Of a stretch of 29,297 nucleotides of DNA, positions 22,951-29,297 are shown in pieces. This DNA is from Campylobacterales bacterium (lineage in GTDB: Bacteria; Campylobacterota_A; Desulfurellia; JAADFJ01). Every line of letters begins with the position of its first letter. Positions within the stretch are counted from its first letter, which is position 1. Location of the stretch: contig JALWSW010000034.1 of the NCBI GenBank assembly GCA_027080125.1, forward strand, positions 1 to 29,297, written 5' to 3'. Made by a program: the position numbers and the translations under genes. The notes under the pieces were generated by a model. It ran no database searches. It was not told the DNA's origin and saw nothing but the letters and a program-made list of their open reading frames with translations.

Positions 22951-24122
22951 TGTAGTGCCTCCTTTTTTTTCTCAAAATGAGAGATTATTGGCAGGCTTAT
23001 GAAGAAGATCATATTGATAATAAAGAATATCTTTCCTATTGCTGCTGCCTGGGCAGTTGCCGGCTGTGTGCCTTCAATGGCAAGAACTGCAAAAGAGATA
23101 AGAAACAGCAGATACATAAAATAAAACAGCGGGCGCTTTGTTGCACTTTTCTTTTTTGATGTGTCCAGAATAGGAAGAATAAGCAGAAATATCAGAAATA
23201 CATTAGTTGCCATAAAGCCGAGAAATTTATTTGGTATTGATCTGAAGATCTCATAGAAAGCCGTCAGATACCATTCGGGAGCAATGTCGGCGGGAGTTCT
23301 CATCGGATTTGCAGGTTCAAAATTGGCTGAAGGTGTAAATGGTGCCGAATAAAAGAATATAAAATATGCAAATGCCGCTAATACAACAGCTATTATAACC
23401 CCCTCTTTTAATGTCACATAAATAAAGGGAACGGTTTCTTTCTCGTTTCCGTGAAGTTCACGTCCGTCAGGACTTGTGACGCCGGTCTGATGAAAGAACT
23501 GTATGTGAAGAAATACAAGTGCTATTAACAGAAGCGGTAAGAATACGACATGAAGTGCAAACAGTCTTGTTATTGTGATATCTCCGATTGAAAATCCTCC
23601 CTTTATCCAGAGTGATACCTTCTCCATTATATCAAGCGGTATGGCTGTAGGCATCTCACTAACCACCTCACTTGCCCAGTATGATAGCTGACCTTGCGGA
23701 AGAAGATATCCGGTCAGAACCAGCAGTATCATCACCATATAGATTATCCATCCGATAATCCAGACAAGCTGTCTTGGCGATTTATATGCATTATAGTAGA
23801 TGCCCGTAAACATGTGAGTATAAATTATTGCCATAAAGAACCCGGCGCCTACTGCATGAAGCGATCTTAAAAACCATCCCCATGGAACAACCTGCATTAT
23901 GGTATAGTTTACACTGTCAAATGCAAGCTTCATATCAGGCTTGTAATACATTAGCACAAAAATACCGCTTATAATTTGGATAGCAAAAAACAACACTGCC
24001 AGCACACCAAGCGAGTATGGCAGCGTCAGACCCTTAGGAACGCGGTATTCAACCATCTCCTTTTGAAAAATTTTTCCCAGTCCCGTTCTTGATTCAAACC
24101 ATTCTTTTACTGATTGACTCAT
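22947..24122 (-). CDS. Cytochrome b of bc complex, fused form with b6-type heme spacing
   Basis: This 391-residue protein carries the quinol-oxidising and reducing sites of the complex. The start at 24120-24122 (MSQSVKEWFESR) has AAAGGAG 5 bases upstream; a start at 24149 would precede that site. Heme ligands: His in SLHAV and YTHMF are 14 apart. The second pair, His in ALHVV and FLHIQ, are 15 apart, as in cytochrome b6 rather than mitochondrial cytochrome b. The Qo motif PEWY is present (IAPEWYLTAFYEIFRSIPNK). The position of the b6 cysteine that binds heme ci appears to be Ser (PYSLG), so that heme is not expected. N- and C-terminal halves are fused in one chain. Confidence 0.94.
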   Translation of the reverse strand: MSQSVKEWFESRTGLGKIFQKEMVEYRVPKGLTLPYSLGVLAVLFFAIQIISGIFVLMYYKPDMKLAFDSVNYTIMQVVPWGWFLRSLHAVGAGFFMAIIYTHMFTGIYYNAYKSPRQLVWIIGWIIYMVMILLVLTGYLLPQGQLSYWASEVVSEMPTAIPLDIMEKVSLWIKGGFSIGDITITRLFALHVVFLPLLLIALVFLHIQFFHQTGVTSPDGRELHGNEKETVPFIYVTLKEGVIIAVVLAAFAYFIFFYSAPFTPSANFEPANPMRTPADIAPEWYLTAFYEIFRSIPNKFLGFMATNVFLIFLLILPILDTSKKKSATKRPLFYFMYLLFLISFAVLAIEGTQPATAQAAAIGKIFFIINMIFFISLPIISHFEKKKEALQ

Positions 24123-24141
24123 AGTTTCTCCTTTTTCCTCT

Positions 24142-24663
24142 TTATCCAACAGTCAAAATATCGCCGACAAGTTTCTGCTTTGGAATATGAAGCGGAATCG
24201 GCGGAGGACCTGAAATATTATCGCCCCAGGGTGTATAGACGCCTCCATGACAGGGGCAGTAATATATGGGTATTCCGTTTTTCCCGCCATTCTTTTCCCA
24301 TATAGGAATGCAACCCAGATGTGTACATACGCCTATAATGGCAACCACATTCTTCTGTTTTTCAAGAATAGGTTTGAGTTTTTCATAGTTGATTTTCTCT
24401 TTTGCCGTGCCCCCCCATTTTTCAAGACTATATCCTGGCGGAAACTTCATTACAAACAACGGTTTGCCTTTGTATGGAACCGATTTGAGCTCAAATTCAT
24501 TCAGATCGTTGATATTTATCTTTGCCACCGATTGAGCCATTGCGGCTTTGCTTGGCGCTAAACTTGCAGCAACCGGATAAAGCGCACATACCCCTCCGAC
24601 CGCTCCAACAGTACCGGTAGCTCTTCCCAGGAACTTCCTTCTGCTTAGTTTTTCTTCACCCAT
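24142..24663 (-). CDS. Rieske iron-sulfur subunit of bc complex, Tat signal
   Basis: This 173-residue protein begins with a twin-arginine signal (LSRRKFLG at 6-13, then a hydrophobic stretch to about 36) that serves as export signal and anchor. Cluster ligands are Cys113 and His115 in CTHLGC, and Cys136 and His139 in CPCHGG. The disulfide partners Cys118 and Cys138 are also in place. It moves electrons from quinol at cytochrome b to the c-type subunit. It is the first gene of the operon. AGGAGGG lies upstream. A near-overlapping ATG in another frame is ignored because MGEEKLSRR gives the Tat signal. Confidence 0.95.
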   Translation of the reverse strand: MGEEKLSRRKFLGRATGTVGAVGGVCALYPVAASLAPSKAAMAQSVAKININDLNEFELKSVPYKGKPLFVMKFPPGYSLEKWGGTAKEKINYEKLKPILEKQKNVVAIIGVCTHLGCIPIWEKNGGKNGIPIYYCPCHGGVYTPWGDNISGPPPIPLHIPKQKLVGDILTVG

Positions 24664-24698
24664 TTCATACTCCCTCCTAAGATATTATGATACTTTAT

Positions 24699-24728
24699 AT
24701 AATAGCATACGAAGTCATTCTTTGTCAA
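24699..24728 (-). promoter_or_regulatory. Promoter of bc-complex operon
   Basis: On the minus strand a consensus TTGACA (24728-24723), an 18-base spacer and TATTAT (24704-24699, five of six matches) place the start near 24692. The leader of about 29 bases contains AGGAGGG. Confidence 0.6.
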
Positions 24729-24842
24729 CAGGCTTAAAATTGCGACTCATTATACAGAGTTGTTTTATGATGTCAATCTTGATTGAATCGATTTTGCTGC
24801 ATTGTCTATTTTCAGTGTTTTCTTCGGTGGAAAATTAACCAT

Positions 24843-24870
24843 TTGACAGTAACTATTAATAGAGTAATAT
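24843..24870 (+). promoter_or_regulatory. Promoter of rpsA
   Basis: TTGACA (24843-24848), a 16-base spacer and TAATAT (24865-24870) precede rpsA. The leader would be about 25 bases and ends in TGGAGGAG before the ATG. I see no structured autoregulatory element in so short a leader. Confidence 0.55.
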
Positions 24871-24901
24871 ACTTCTTAGTTTTTTTGGATTGGAGGAGTT
24901 T

Positions 24902-26623
24902 ATGGAAATGGAAAAAAGCAGCGTAATGGAAACAGTAGAGACGATTGCGGAAAAGGCTAATGGTAATAGAGTCATGCCCGAGGAGAATCATGAAAGTATG
25001 ACGGATTATCTGAATGAGATGGCAAATGAACAGGACAGAACCCCTGGAAGCATGGTAAACGCAACTGTTGTGAAGGTTTCCAGCGATGAGGTCTTTGTTG
25101 ATATAGGGACAAAGACCGAAGGTATTATAAAAATTGATGAGTTTAGGGATGAGGCAGGAAATATCAATGTAAAGGTAGGCGATAAATTTGATGTTGTGCT
25201 TATCCGAATGGGCAGCGAAGATGGATTTGCCGTTGTATCTAAAAGAGAAGCCGACAGAAGTAAGCGTTGGTCTGAACTTGAGGAATTGTATAATTTAAAC
25301 AGAACCGTAGAAGGCAAAATAACCAAAAGAGTAAAAGGCGGATATTATGTCGATATAGGTGTGACCGCCTTTTTGCCCGGCTCTCAGATCGATGTCAAGA
25401 CCCCGCGTGATTACGATTCTTATGTAGGGAACAGCTATGAGTATAATATAATAAGCCTTAATAAGGAAAGATCGAACGTTGTTGTTTCAAGAAAAGCCGT
25501 TGTAAAAAGAGAAAACGAAAAGAAGCGTGCTGAGATTCTGAGCAAAATTGAAGAGGGAATGGTTGTAGATGGAGTCATAAAAAGCGTTGCTCCTTATGGA
25601 CTTTTTGTCGATATAGGCGGTATAGAGGGACTTGTTCACGTAAGCAATCTGAGTTGGGGAAGAATTCCCGATCCTCAGAAAACATTCAAAGCTGGTGATA
25701 AAATTAAGGTCAAGATAATTCGTTTGGATAAAGAGAATGAGAAAATATATCTTGGCGTAAAGCAGTTAACCGATGATCCGTGGAATAATATTCCTGAGAG
25801 TTTTGCCGAAGGGGCTATTGTTAAGGGAGTGGTAAAAAACATTGTAAGCTACGGGGTATTTGTGGAGCTTGAAGGCAATCTGGAGGGCTTGGTTCATCTG
25901 AGCGAGGTTTCCTGGGATAAATCGGTTAAAGTTTCAAAAATAATCCAAGCGGGAGATAAAGTTGATGTCAGGATACTTTCCATTGATCCGCAAAGAAGAC
26001 GTATTGCGTTGAGTATCAAGCAGGCAACTGAGGATCCTTGGACAGATATTGATGCGAGATATCATATCGGTGATACTGTTGTGGGAACGGTAACGGCAAG
26101 CTATGATTTTGGCGTTTTTGTAAAACTTGAAGCCGGCGTTGAAGGACTTATTCATAAAGGCGATATCACCTGGTATTCAAGAGAACCTAACCCAAAAGAG
26201 CTATTCAAACCGAATGATCCGGTAACAGCCATAGTTTTATCGGTGGATGCGGAGAAAAGAAAGATTGCACTTTCCACTAAAATGTTGGAAACAGATCCAT
26301 GGGAAAAGGTCAGTGGAAAGTTTTTTGTAGGCGATCAGGTTGAAGGCGAGGTTGTTAATGTAAAAGATTTTGGTGCGTTTGTGGAGATAGCTCCCGGAGT
26401 GGAAGGTTTGGTTCATATTTCCGAACTTGATAATCTTCCTGAAAGCGAACGGAGGAAAATAAAAGAGCATACAAAGGTAAAAGTTGAGGTGCTGCGTATA
26501 GATAAATCAAAGCATCGCATCGGTTTGTCTGTTGTAAATGTATTGTCCTCGGATGAGAGTGATAAAAAATCCGAACCGTCGCAAGAGGAAGCCGAGAAAA
26601 CAGATAAAATAGATTCAGCTTGA
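24902..26623 (+). CDS. rpsA: 30S ribosomal protein S1
   Basis: This 573-residue protein has six S1 (OB-fold) domains, as in proteobacterial S1. The repeats are recognisable by their cores: VFVDIGTKTEGII, YYVDIGVTAFLPGS, LFVDIGGIEGLVH, VFVELEGNLEGLVH, VFVKLEAGVEGLIH and AFVEIAPGVEGLVH. The start ATG at 24902 sits 5 bases after GGAGG; an earlier in-frame TTG at 24890 would place that site inside the coding region. An acidic N-terminal extension of about 45 residues and a charged C-terminal tail (EKKSEPSQEEAEKTD-like) flank the repeats. It brings mRNA to the 30S subunit. No ispH fusion is present. Confidence 0.95.
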   Translation: MEMEKSSVMETVETIAEKANGNRVMPEENHESMTDYLNEMANEQDRTPGSMVNATVVKVSSDEVFVDIGTKTEGIIKIDEFRDEAGNINVKVGDKFDVVLIRMGSEDGFAVVSKREADRSKRWSELEELYNLNRTVEGKITKRVKGGYYVDIGVTAFLPGSQIDVKTPRDYDSYVGNSYEYNIISLNKERSNVVVSRKAVVKRENEKKRAEILSKIEEGMVVDGVIKSVAPYGLFVDIGGIEGLVHVSNLSWGRIPDPQKTFKAGDKIKVKIIRLDKENEKIYLGVKQLTDDPWNNIPESFAEGAIVKGVVKNIVSYGVFVELEGNLEGLVHLSEVSWDKSVKVSKIIQAGDKVDVRILSIDPQRRRIALSIKQATEDPWTDIDARYHIGDTVVGTVTASYDFGVFVKLEAGVEGLIHKGDITWYSREPNPKELFKPNDPVTAIVLSVDAEKRKIALSTKMLETDPWEKVSGKFFVGDQVEGEVVNVKDFGAFVEIAPGVEGLVHISELDNLPESERRKIKEHTKVKVEVLRIDKSKHRIGLSVVNVLSSDESDKKSEPSQEEAEKTDKIDSA

Positions 26624-26691
26624 GATACAAATAAAGATTCCGATTGACTTTTCTTTTCAAAGGCTATATTAAGAAAACGGTTTAATAAAGT

Positions 26692-26768
26692 CGGGGCGTG
26701 GCGCAGCCTGGTAGCGCACACCCTTGGGGTGGGTGTGGTCGCTGGTTCAAATCCAGTCGCCCCGACCA
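26692..26768 (+). tRNA. tRNA-Pro, anticodon GGG
   Basis: The 77-base cloverleaf closes well: acceptor CGGGGCG pairs with CGCCCCG, D-stem GCGC with GCGC, anticodon stem CACCC with GGGTG around loop TTGGGGT (anticodon GGG, reading CCC and CCU), and T-arm GCTGG-TTCAAAT-CCAGT. The 3' CCA is encoded. A possible promoter TTGACT (26644-26649) with TATATT (26665-26670) has a short spacer of 15. The methyltransferase gene starts 21 bases after the tRNA. Confidence 0.97.
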
Positions 26769-26789
26769 TTAACGGAGAGTTTGCATAAT

Positions 26790-27599
26790 ATGCAAGGTAA
26801 TAAATATTTGATGGAAAATGACGATGAGGCAATTCGTCTGGATATAAAAACCAATGAGGCGATTGTTAGAAAACAGGCGCTCTGGGCAGGTATAAAACCG
26901 GGCATGCGTGTTGCTGATATCTGTTTCGGTTCCGGAAAAACAACTGCTATATTGTATAAATTGGTTCAGCCTGGTGGAAGTGTAATTGGAATTGACGGTT
27001 CGACAAACAGGATTGATTATGCCAAAGAACATTACGGCACCGAGGGGATAGAATTTAAATATAAAAATATATTGGAACCTATTGATGAATTCGGGCAGTT
27101 TGACTTTGTATGGGTTCGTTTTGTTTTTGAGTATTATCGTGCTGAGGGCTTTCAGATAGCAAAAAATATCTCTAAACTTGTCAAACAGGGCGGCATTTTG
27201 TGTCTTATTGATTTGGACCATAACAGTTTGAATCATTTTGGACTTTCTGAAAGATTGGAAAAAACCATTATTGCTTCAATGAAGATTATGGAGAAAGATC
27301 TGAATTTTGATCCGTATGCCGGCAGAAAACTTTTTTCTTTTCTTTATGATCTTGGTTATCAGAATATAGATGTAGATGTTGCAGCTCATCATCTGATATT
27401 TGGTAAACTAAAAGAAAAAGATGCCTTCAATTGGAAAAAAAAGATTGAGGTGATATCCCAAAAGATAGATTTTGCATTCGAAGATTACCGGAACGGTTAT
27501 GAAGAGTTTGTAGATGAGTTTGAACGGTTTTTTACCGATCCGAGAAGATTTACTTACACGCCGGTAATTTTATGCAGAGGAACAAAACCTTTTAAATGA
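26790..27599 (+). CDS. Class I SAM-dependent methyltransferase
   Basis: This 269-residue protein has SAM motif I VADICFGSGKTT at 41-52, an acidic second strand ending GIDGS at 67-71 and a motif IV region FDFVWVRFVFEYYR at about 103-116. The C-terminal part (about 160-269) is not a recognised methyltransferase subfamily to me. It resembles generic ubiE-like enzymes; no substrate can be named. The ATG at 26790 is preceded by GGAG but at a long spacing of 12 bases. A frame starting at 26724 would begin inside the tRNA and is rejected. The gene is probably co-transcribed with tRNA-Pro. Confidence 0.82.
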   Translation: MQGNKYLMENDDEAIRLDIKTNEAIVRKQALWAGIKPGMRVADICFGSGKTTAILYKLVQPGGSVIGIDGSTNRIDYAKEHYGTEGIEFKYKNILEPIDEFGQFDFVWVRFVFEYYRAEGFQIAKNISKLVKQGGILCLIDLDHNSLNHFGLSERLEKTIIASMKIMEKDLNFDPYAGRKLFSFLYDLGYQNIDVDVAAHHLIFGKLKEKDAFNWKKKIEVISQKIDFAFEDYRNGYEEFVDEFERFFTDPRRFTYTPVILCRGTKPFK

Positions 27600-27609
27600 G
27601 TTGCAAAAA

Positions 27610-28848
27610 TTAGTTTAAGTAATTTTTATTATAATATCTGGTTAATGCACTGACGATCTTTTCGTCAAACTGTTTACCACTTTTTTTACCAAGAAGATCA
27701 AAAGCCTCATTTACTGGCATTGCTTCTCTGTAATGCCGTTTTGATGTGATAGCTTCAAAAAAATCAGCTACTCCGATAATTTTGGCTCCCAACGGTATTT
27801 CGTCGCCTTTTAGTCCTGCAGGATAGCCGTTTCCGTCAAGTTTTTCATGATGAGATCCTGCAATGGCCGGTATATCCTTATAAATACCTTCGAAATCGAA
27901 TTGATCCAGTATGTTTCTGGTTTTCTCGGCATGAGTTTTTATCTCTTCATATTCCTGTGTTGTCAACAATCCCTTTTTCTTCAGGATGCTATCATCAATG
28001 CCGATTTTTCCGTAATCGTGCAGTAAAGAAGCAATTTTGATTATTTTAGTATACTCTTCTGATAAGCCTATTTCATTACATATTCCTACGGCATACTCTG
28101 CGACTCTTTCGGAATGTCCAGCAGTCAGAGAATCTCTTGCATCAATGGTTGCAGCAAGCGTTTTTAATGCAGACTGAAATTGCCGGTCTTTTGCCTCATA
28201 AATTCTTGCATTGTTTATGCTGATGCCGATCTGAGATGCTATACCCATCAATATGTTGACATCGCTTTGTCTGAGCGGTCTTCCTGTTTTTATATTATCT
28301 ACCGCAAGAATTCCAAGCGATTGAGTTTCGTAGATTATAGGGCAACACACAAATGATGTTGTTCCCATCTTTTTCATAAGTTTAAGACTTCGTGGTGAAA
28401 GAGTTGTCTTTATTTCGTTTACGTCATTTATGAGGATAGGTTTTTTCTCACGAAATGAAATCACAAATGGTCCTTTTGACTCCGGTTTATTTAGGTGAAA
28501 ACTGCTGTTTTTCAAAAGATTGAACTGCTCATCTGCATAACCGAAACCTTTATAGAAATTCAGTTCGCTTTTATCATTATTTGCCAAAACTATCATGCCC
28601 CTGTCGTAATCAAGCCTCCTTTCCAAAATTTTGACGGCCTCTGATAAAATCTTATCAATATTTACATTACTGTTAAGAATTTGACCTATCTCATTTAGCA
28701 TTAAAGCATTGCTATAATTTGAGTCTATCTGATTTACAAGCTCCTCGGATGAATTTTTCAGATTGGTTATGGCATTATCTAATTCTTTGTTTTTAAGAGT
28801 TTGATAGTGAAGAGTTAGTCCTAAAACAACAAAGACCGATGCAAGCAA
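27610..28848 (-). CDS. GAF and HD-GYP domain protein, probable cyclic-di-GMP phosphodiesterase (C-terminal part of a broken gene)
   Basis: Read from an in-frame TTG at 28846-28848 this part has 412 residues. There is a membrane segment (about 1-15), a short helical linker, a GAF domain (about 62-217) and a complete HD-GYP domain (about 230-400). The HD-GYP set is intact: His245, HD at 277-278 with GK at 280-281, and HHEKLDGNGYPAGL at 333-346, followed by ADFFEAITSKRHYR. HD-GYP enzymes linearise cyclic-di-GMP. The TTG is unlikely to be the real start, because coding continues upstream without any start codon until an in-frame amber at 29115-29117. It is convergent with the methyltransferase gene, with 10 bases between them. 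Confidence 0.85.
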   Translation of the reverse strand: MLASVFVVLGLTLHYQTLKNKELDNAITNLKNSSEELVNQIDSNYSNALMLNEIGQILNSNVNIDKILSEAVKILERRLDYDRGMIVLANNDKSELNFYKGFGYADEQFNLLKNSSFHLNKPESKGPFVISFREKKPILINDVNEIKTTLSPRSLKLMKKMGTTSFVCCPIIYETQSLGILAVDNIKTGRPLRQSDVNILMGIASQIGISINNARIYEAKDRQFQSALKTLAATIDARDSLTAGHSERVAEYAVGICNEIGLSEEYTKIIKIASLLHDYGKIGIDDSILKKKGLLTTQEYEEIKTHAEKTRNILDQFDFEGIYKDIPAIAGSHHEKLDGNGYPAGLKGDEIPLGAKIIGVADFFEAITSKRHYREAMPVNEAFDLLGKKSGKQFDEKIVSALTRYYNKNYLN

Positions 28849-29297
28849 TGCATAAACTGTAGCTTCAGGATATATAAAATATGCGCCGATGGAAATTGAC
28901 GAAAGCGTTAAAGCAGCATAGTTTCTTATGCTTTTCCACAGAGAAGAATGTGATTTTCGCCATGAAATTATATAACGGCAGCTGCTGTCTCCATTAAATA
29001 TGCACTCGGGATGCTCTATCTTCGGGAGTCTGTAATTGAATCCTAAAGAAATAGCCTCCCAAAACCCCAGTCTGTTTTCGCACTGATACGGCTTTTCCTT
29101 AACTCCGGGTTTGGGTGTAACCGTAATTTCAACTTTATTGGGACATGTTCTTTTTGACTTATAAACTGATGATTTTGCAAATCTGTTGGCATAGCGCTCT
29201 ACTAGGTTGTGCCCCTATACTGCTGTAAATTCGAGTGGCATAAATTTGTTGATAGCCATCTGCTTTCTGCTAAATTTAATTGATGAATTATACACAT
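28849..29297 (-). pseudogene. N-terminal sensory domain of the HD-GYP gene, interrupted by an in-frame TAG
   Basis: Codons in frame with the HD-GYP gene continue upstream and encode a recognisable sensory domain, with VEITVTPKPGVKEKPYQCEN, then RLGFWEAI and IEHPECIFNGDSSCRYIISW. This type precedes GAF, cyclase or kinase modules in several deep-branching and delta-type bacteria. Two membrane segments follow it (about 28919-28820). Between the TAG at 29115-29117 and position 28848 there is no ATG, GTG or TTG. Upstream of the TAG the same frame reads KFSRKQMAINKFMPLEFTAV, so the frame appears continuous apart from one codon; CAG to TAG is the simplest change. The gene runs off the window edge. 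Nonsense mutation, stop readthrough or a sequence error are all possible. Confidence 0.6.

Noticed and set aside
22947..24663. A true cytochrome b6f complex
   Set aside because: Cytochrome b is a single fused chain, PEWY is of the usual type, the heme-ci cysteine is absent and there is no cytochrome f or split subunit IV.
26724..26789. Longer N-terminus for the methyltransferase
   Set aside because: It would start inside the tRNA anticodon arm; the translated part is tRNA sequence.
26413..26832. Minus-strand frame across the rpsA end and the tRNA
   Set aside because: Its middle is the reverse complement of tRNA-Pro (a well-known false protein of the GATGFEPATTP type), and both flanks are real plus-strand genes.
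29115..29117. Recoding of TAG as an amino acid across the genome
   Set aside because: Several intact genes here end cleanly at TAG with family-typical C-termini (radA, argB, marR, the FnIII lipoprotein, the crotonase).
1..29297. Prophage, insertion sequence, CRISPR array or defence island
   Set aside because: No transposase, integrase, spaced direct repeats, toxin pair or defence nuclease is visible; nearly every base belongs to housekeeping or metabolic genes.

Overview
This 29.3 kb window reads as a stretch of chromosome from a respiratory Gram-negative bacterium of low to moderate GC. The cell-envelope genes (MreB, MreC, MreD, PBP2, RodA), a lipoprotein signal peptide, a Tat-dependent Rieske protein and a cytochrome bc complex all point that way. 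Shine-Dalgarno sequences of the AGGAGG type are common. TAG, TAA and TGA all serve as ordinary stops. I cannot assign a phylum from sequence reading alone. A sulfide-oxidising lineage near Deferribacterota, Desulfobacterota or Aquificota is a guess. I see no phage, insertion sequence, CRISPR array or plasmid function; most genes are housekeeping.

Left part, minus strand. A sulfide-handling operon (marR, type III-like sulfide:quinone oxidoreductase, helical DUF1641-like protein, DsrC/TusE cut by the window edge) is read from a near-consensus promoter whose -10 lies under a perfect 11-bp inverted repeat. This looks like an autoregulated operon controlled by a cysteine-rich MarR protein. Upstream is a second minus-strand operon, argB - RluD-like pseudouridine synthase - fibronectin-III lipoprotein - comM - MFS transporter. 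Its promoter sits so close to argB that the mRNA should be leaderless.

Middle part, plus strand. From 8533 a tightly overlapping run carries mreB-mreC-mreD-PBP2-rodA-yjbQ-CNNM/CBS protein-metallophosphatase, followed after 30 bp by a PaaG-like crotonase. The CNNM/CBS gene has no usual start codon in its conserved N-terminus and probably starts at ATT. Then come pcm (minus), radA (plus, apparently near-leaderless), a DciA-like gene and amrS (minus), then a Yip1-family membrane protein and rmuC (plus), ended by a strong hairpin shared with the convergent bc operon.

Right part. Rieske - cytochrome b - cytochrome c1-like genes form a minus-strand operon. The fused cytochrome b has the b6-type heme-histidine spacing. 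With the sulfide:quinone oxidoreductase, it suggests electrons flow from sulfide to quinone to cytochrome c. Next are rpsA with six S1 domains, tRNA-Pro(GGG) and a methyltransferase 21 bp behind the tRNA (all plus). The window closes with a minus-strand GAF/HD-GYP sensor gene whose recognisable N-terminal sensory domain is interrupted by an in-frame amber codon.

No stretch longer than 300 bases lacks a gene. No wholly new system is evident. The best leads are the sulfide operon with its regulator, the ATT-start CNNM/CBS gene, the amber-interrupted HD-GYP sensor, the leaderless argB and radA starts, and the b6-spaced fused cytochrome b.
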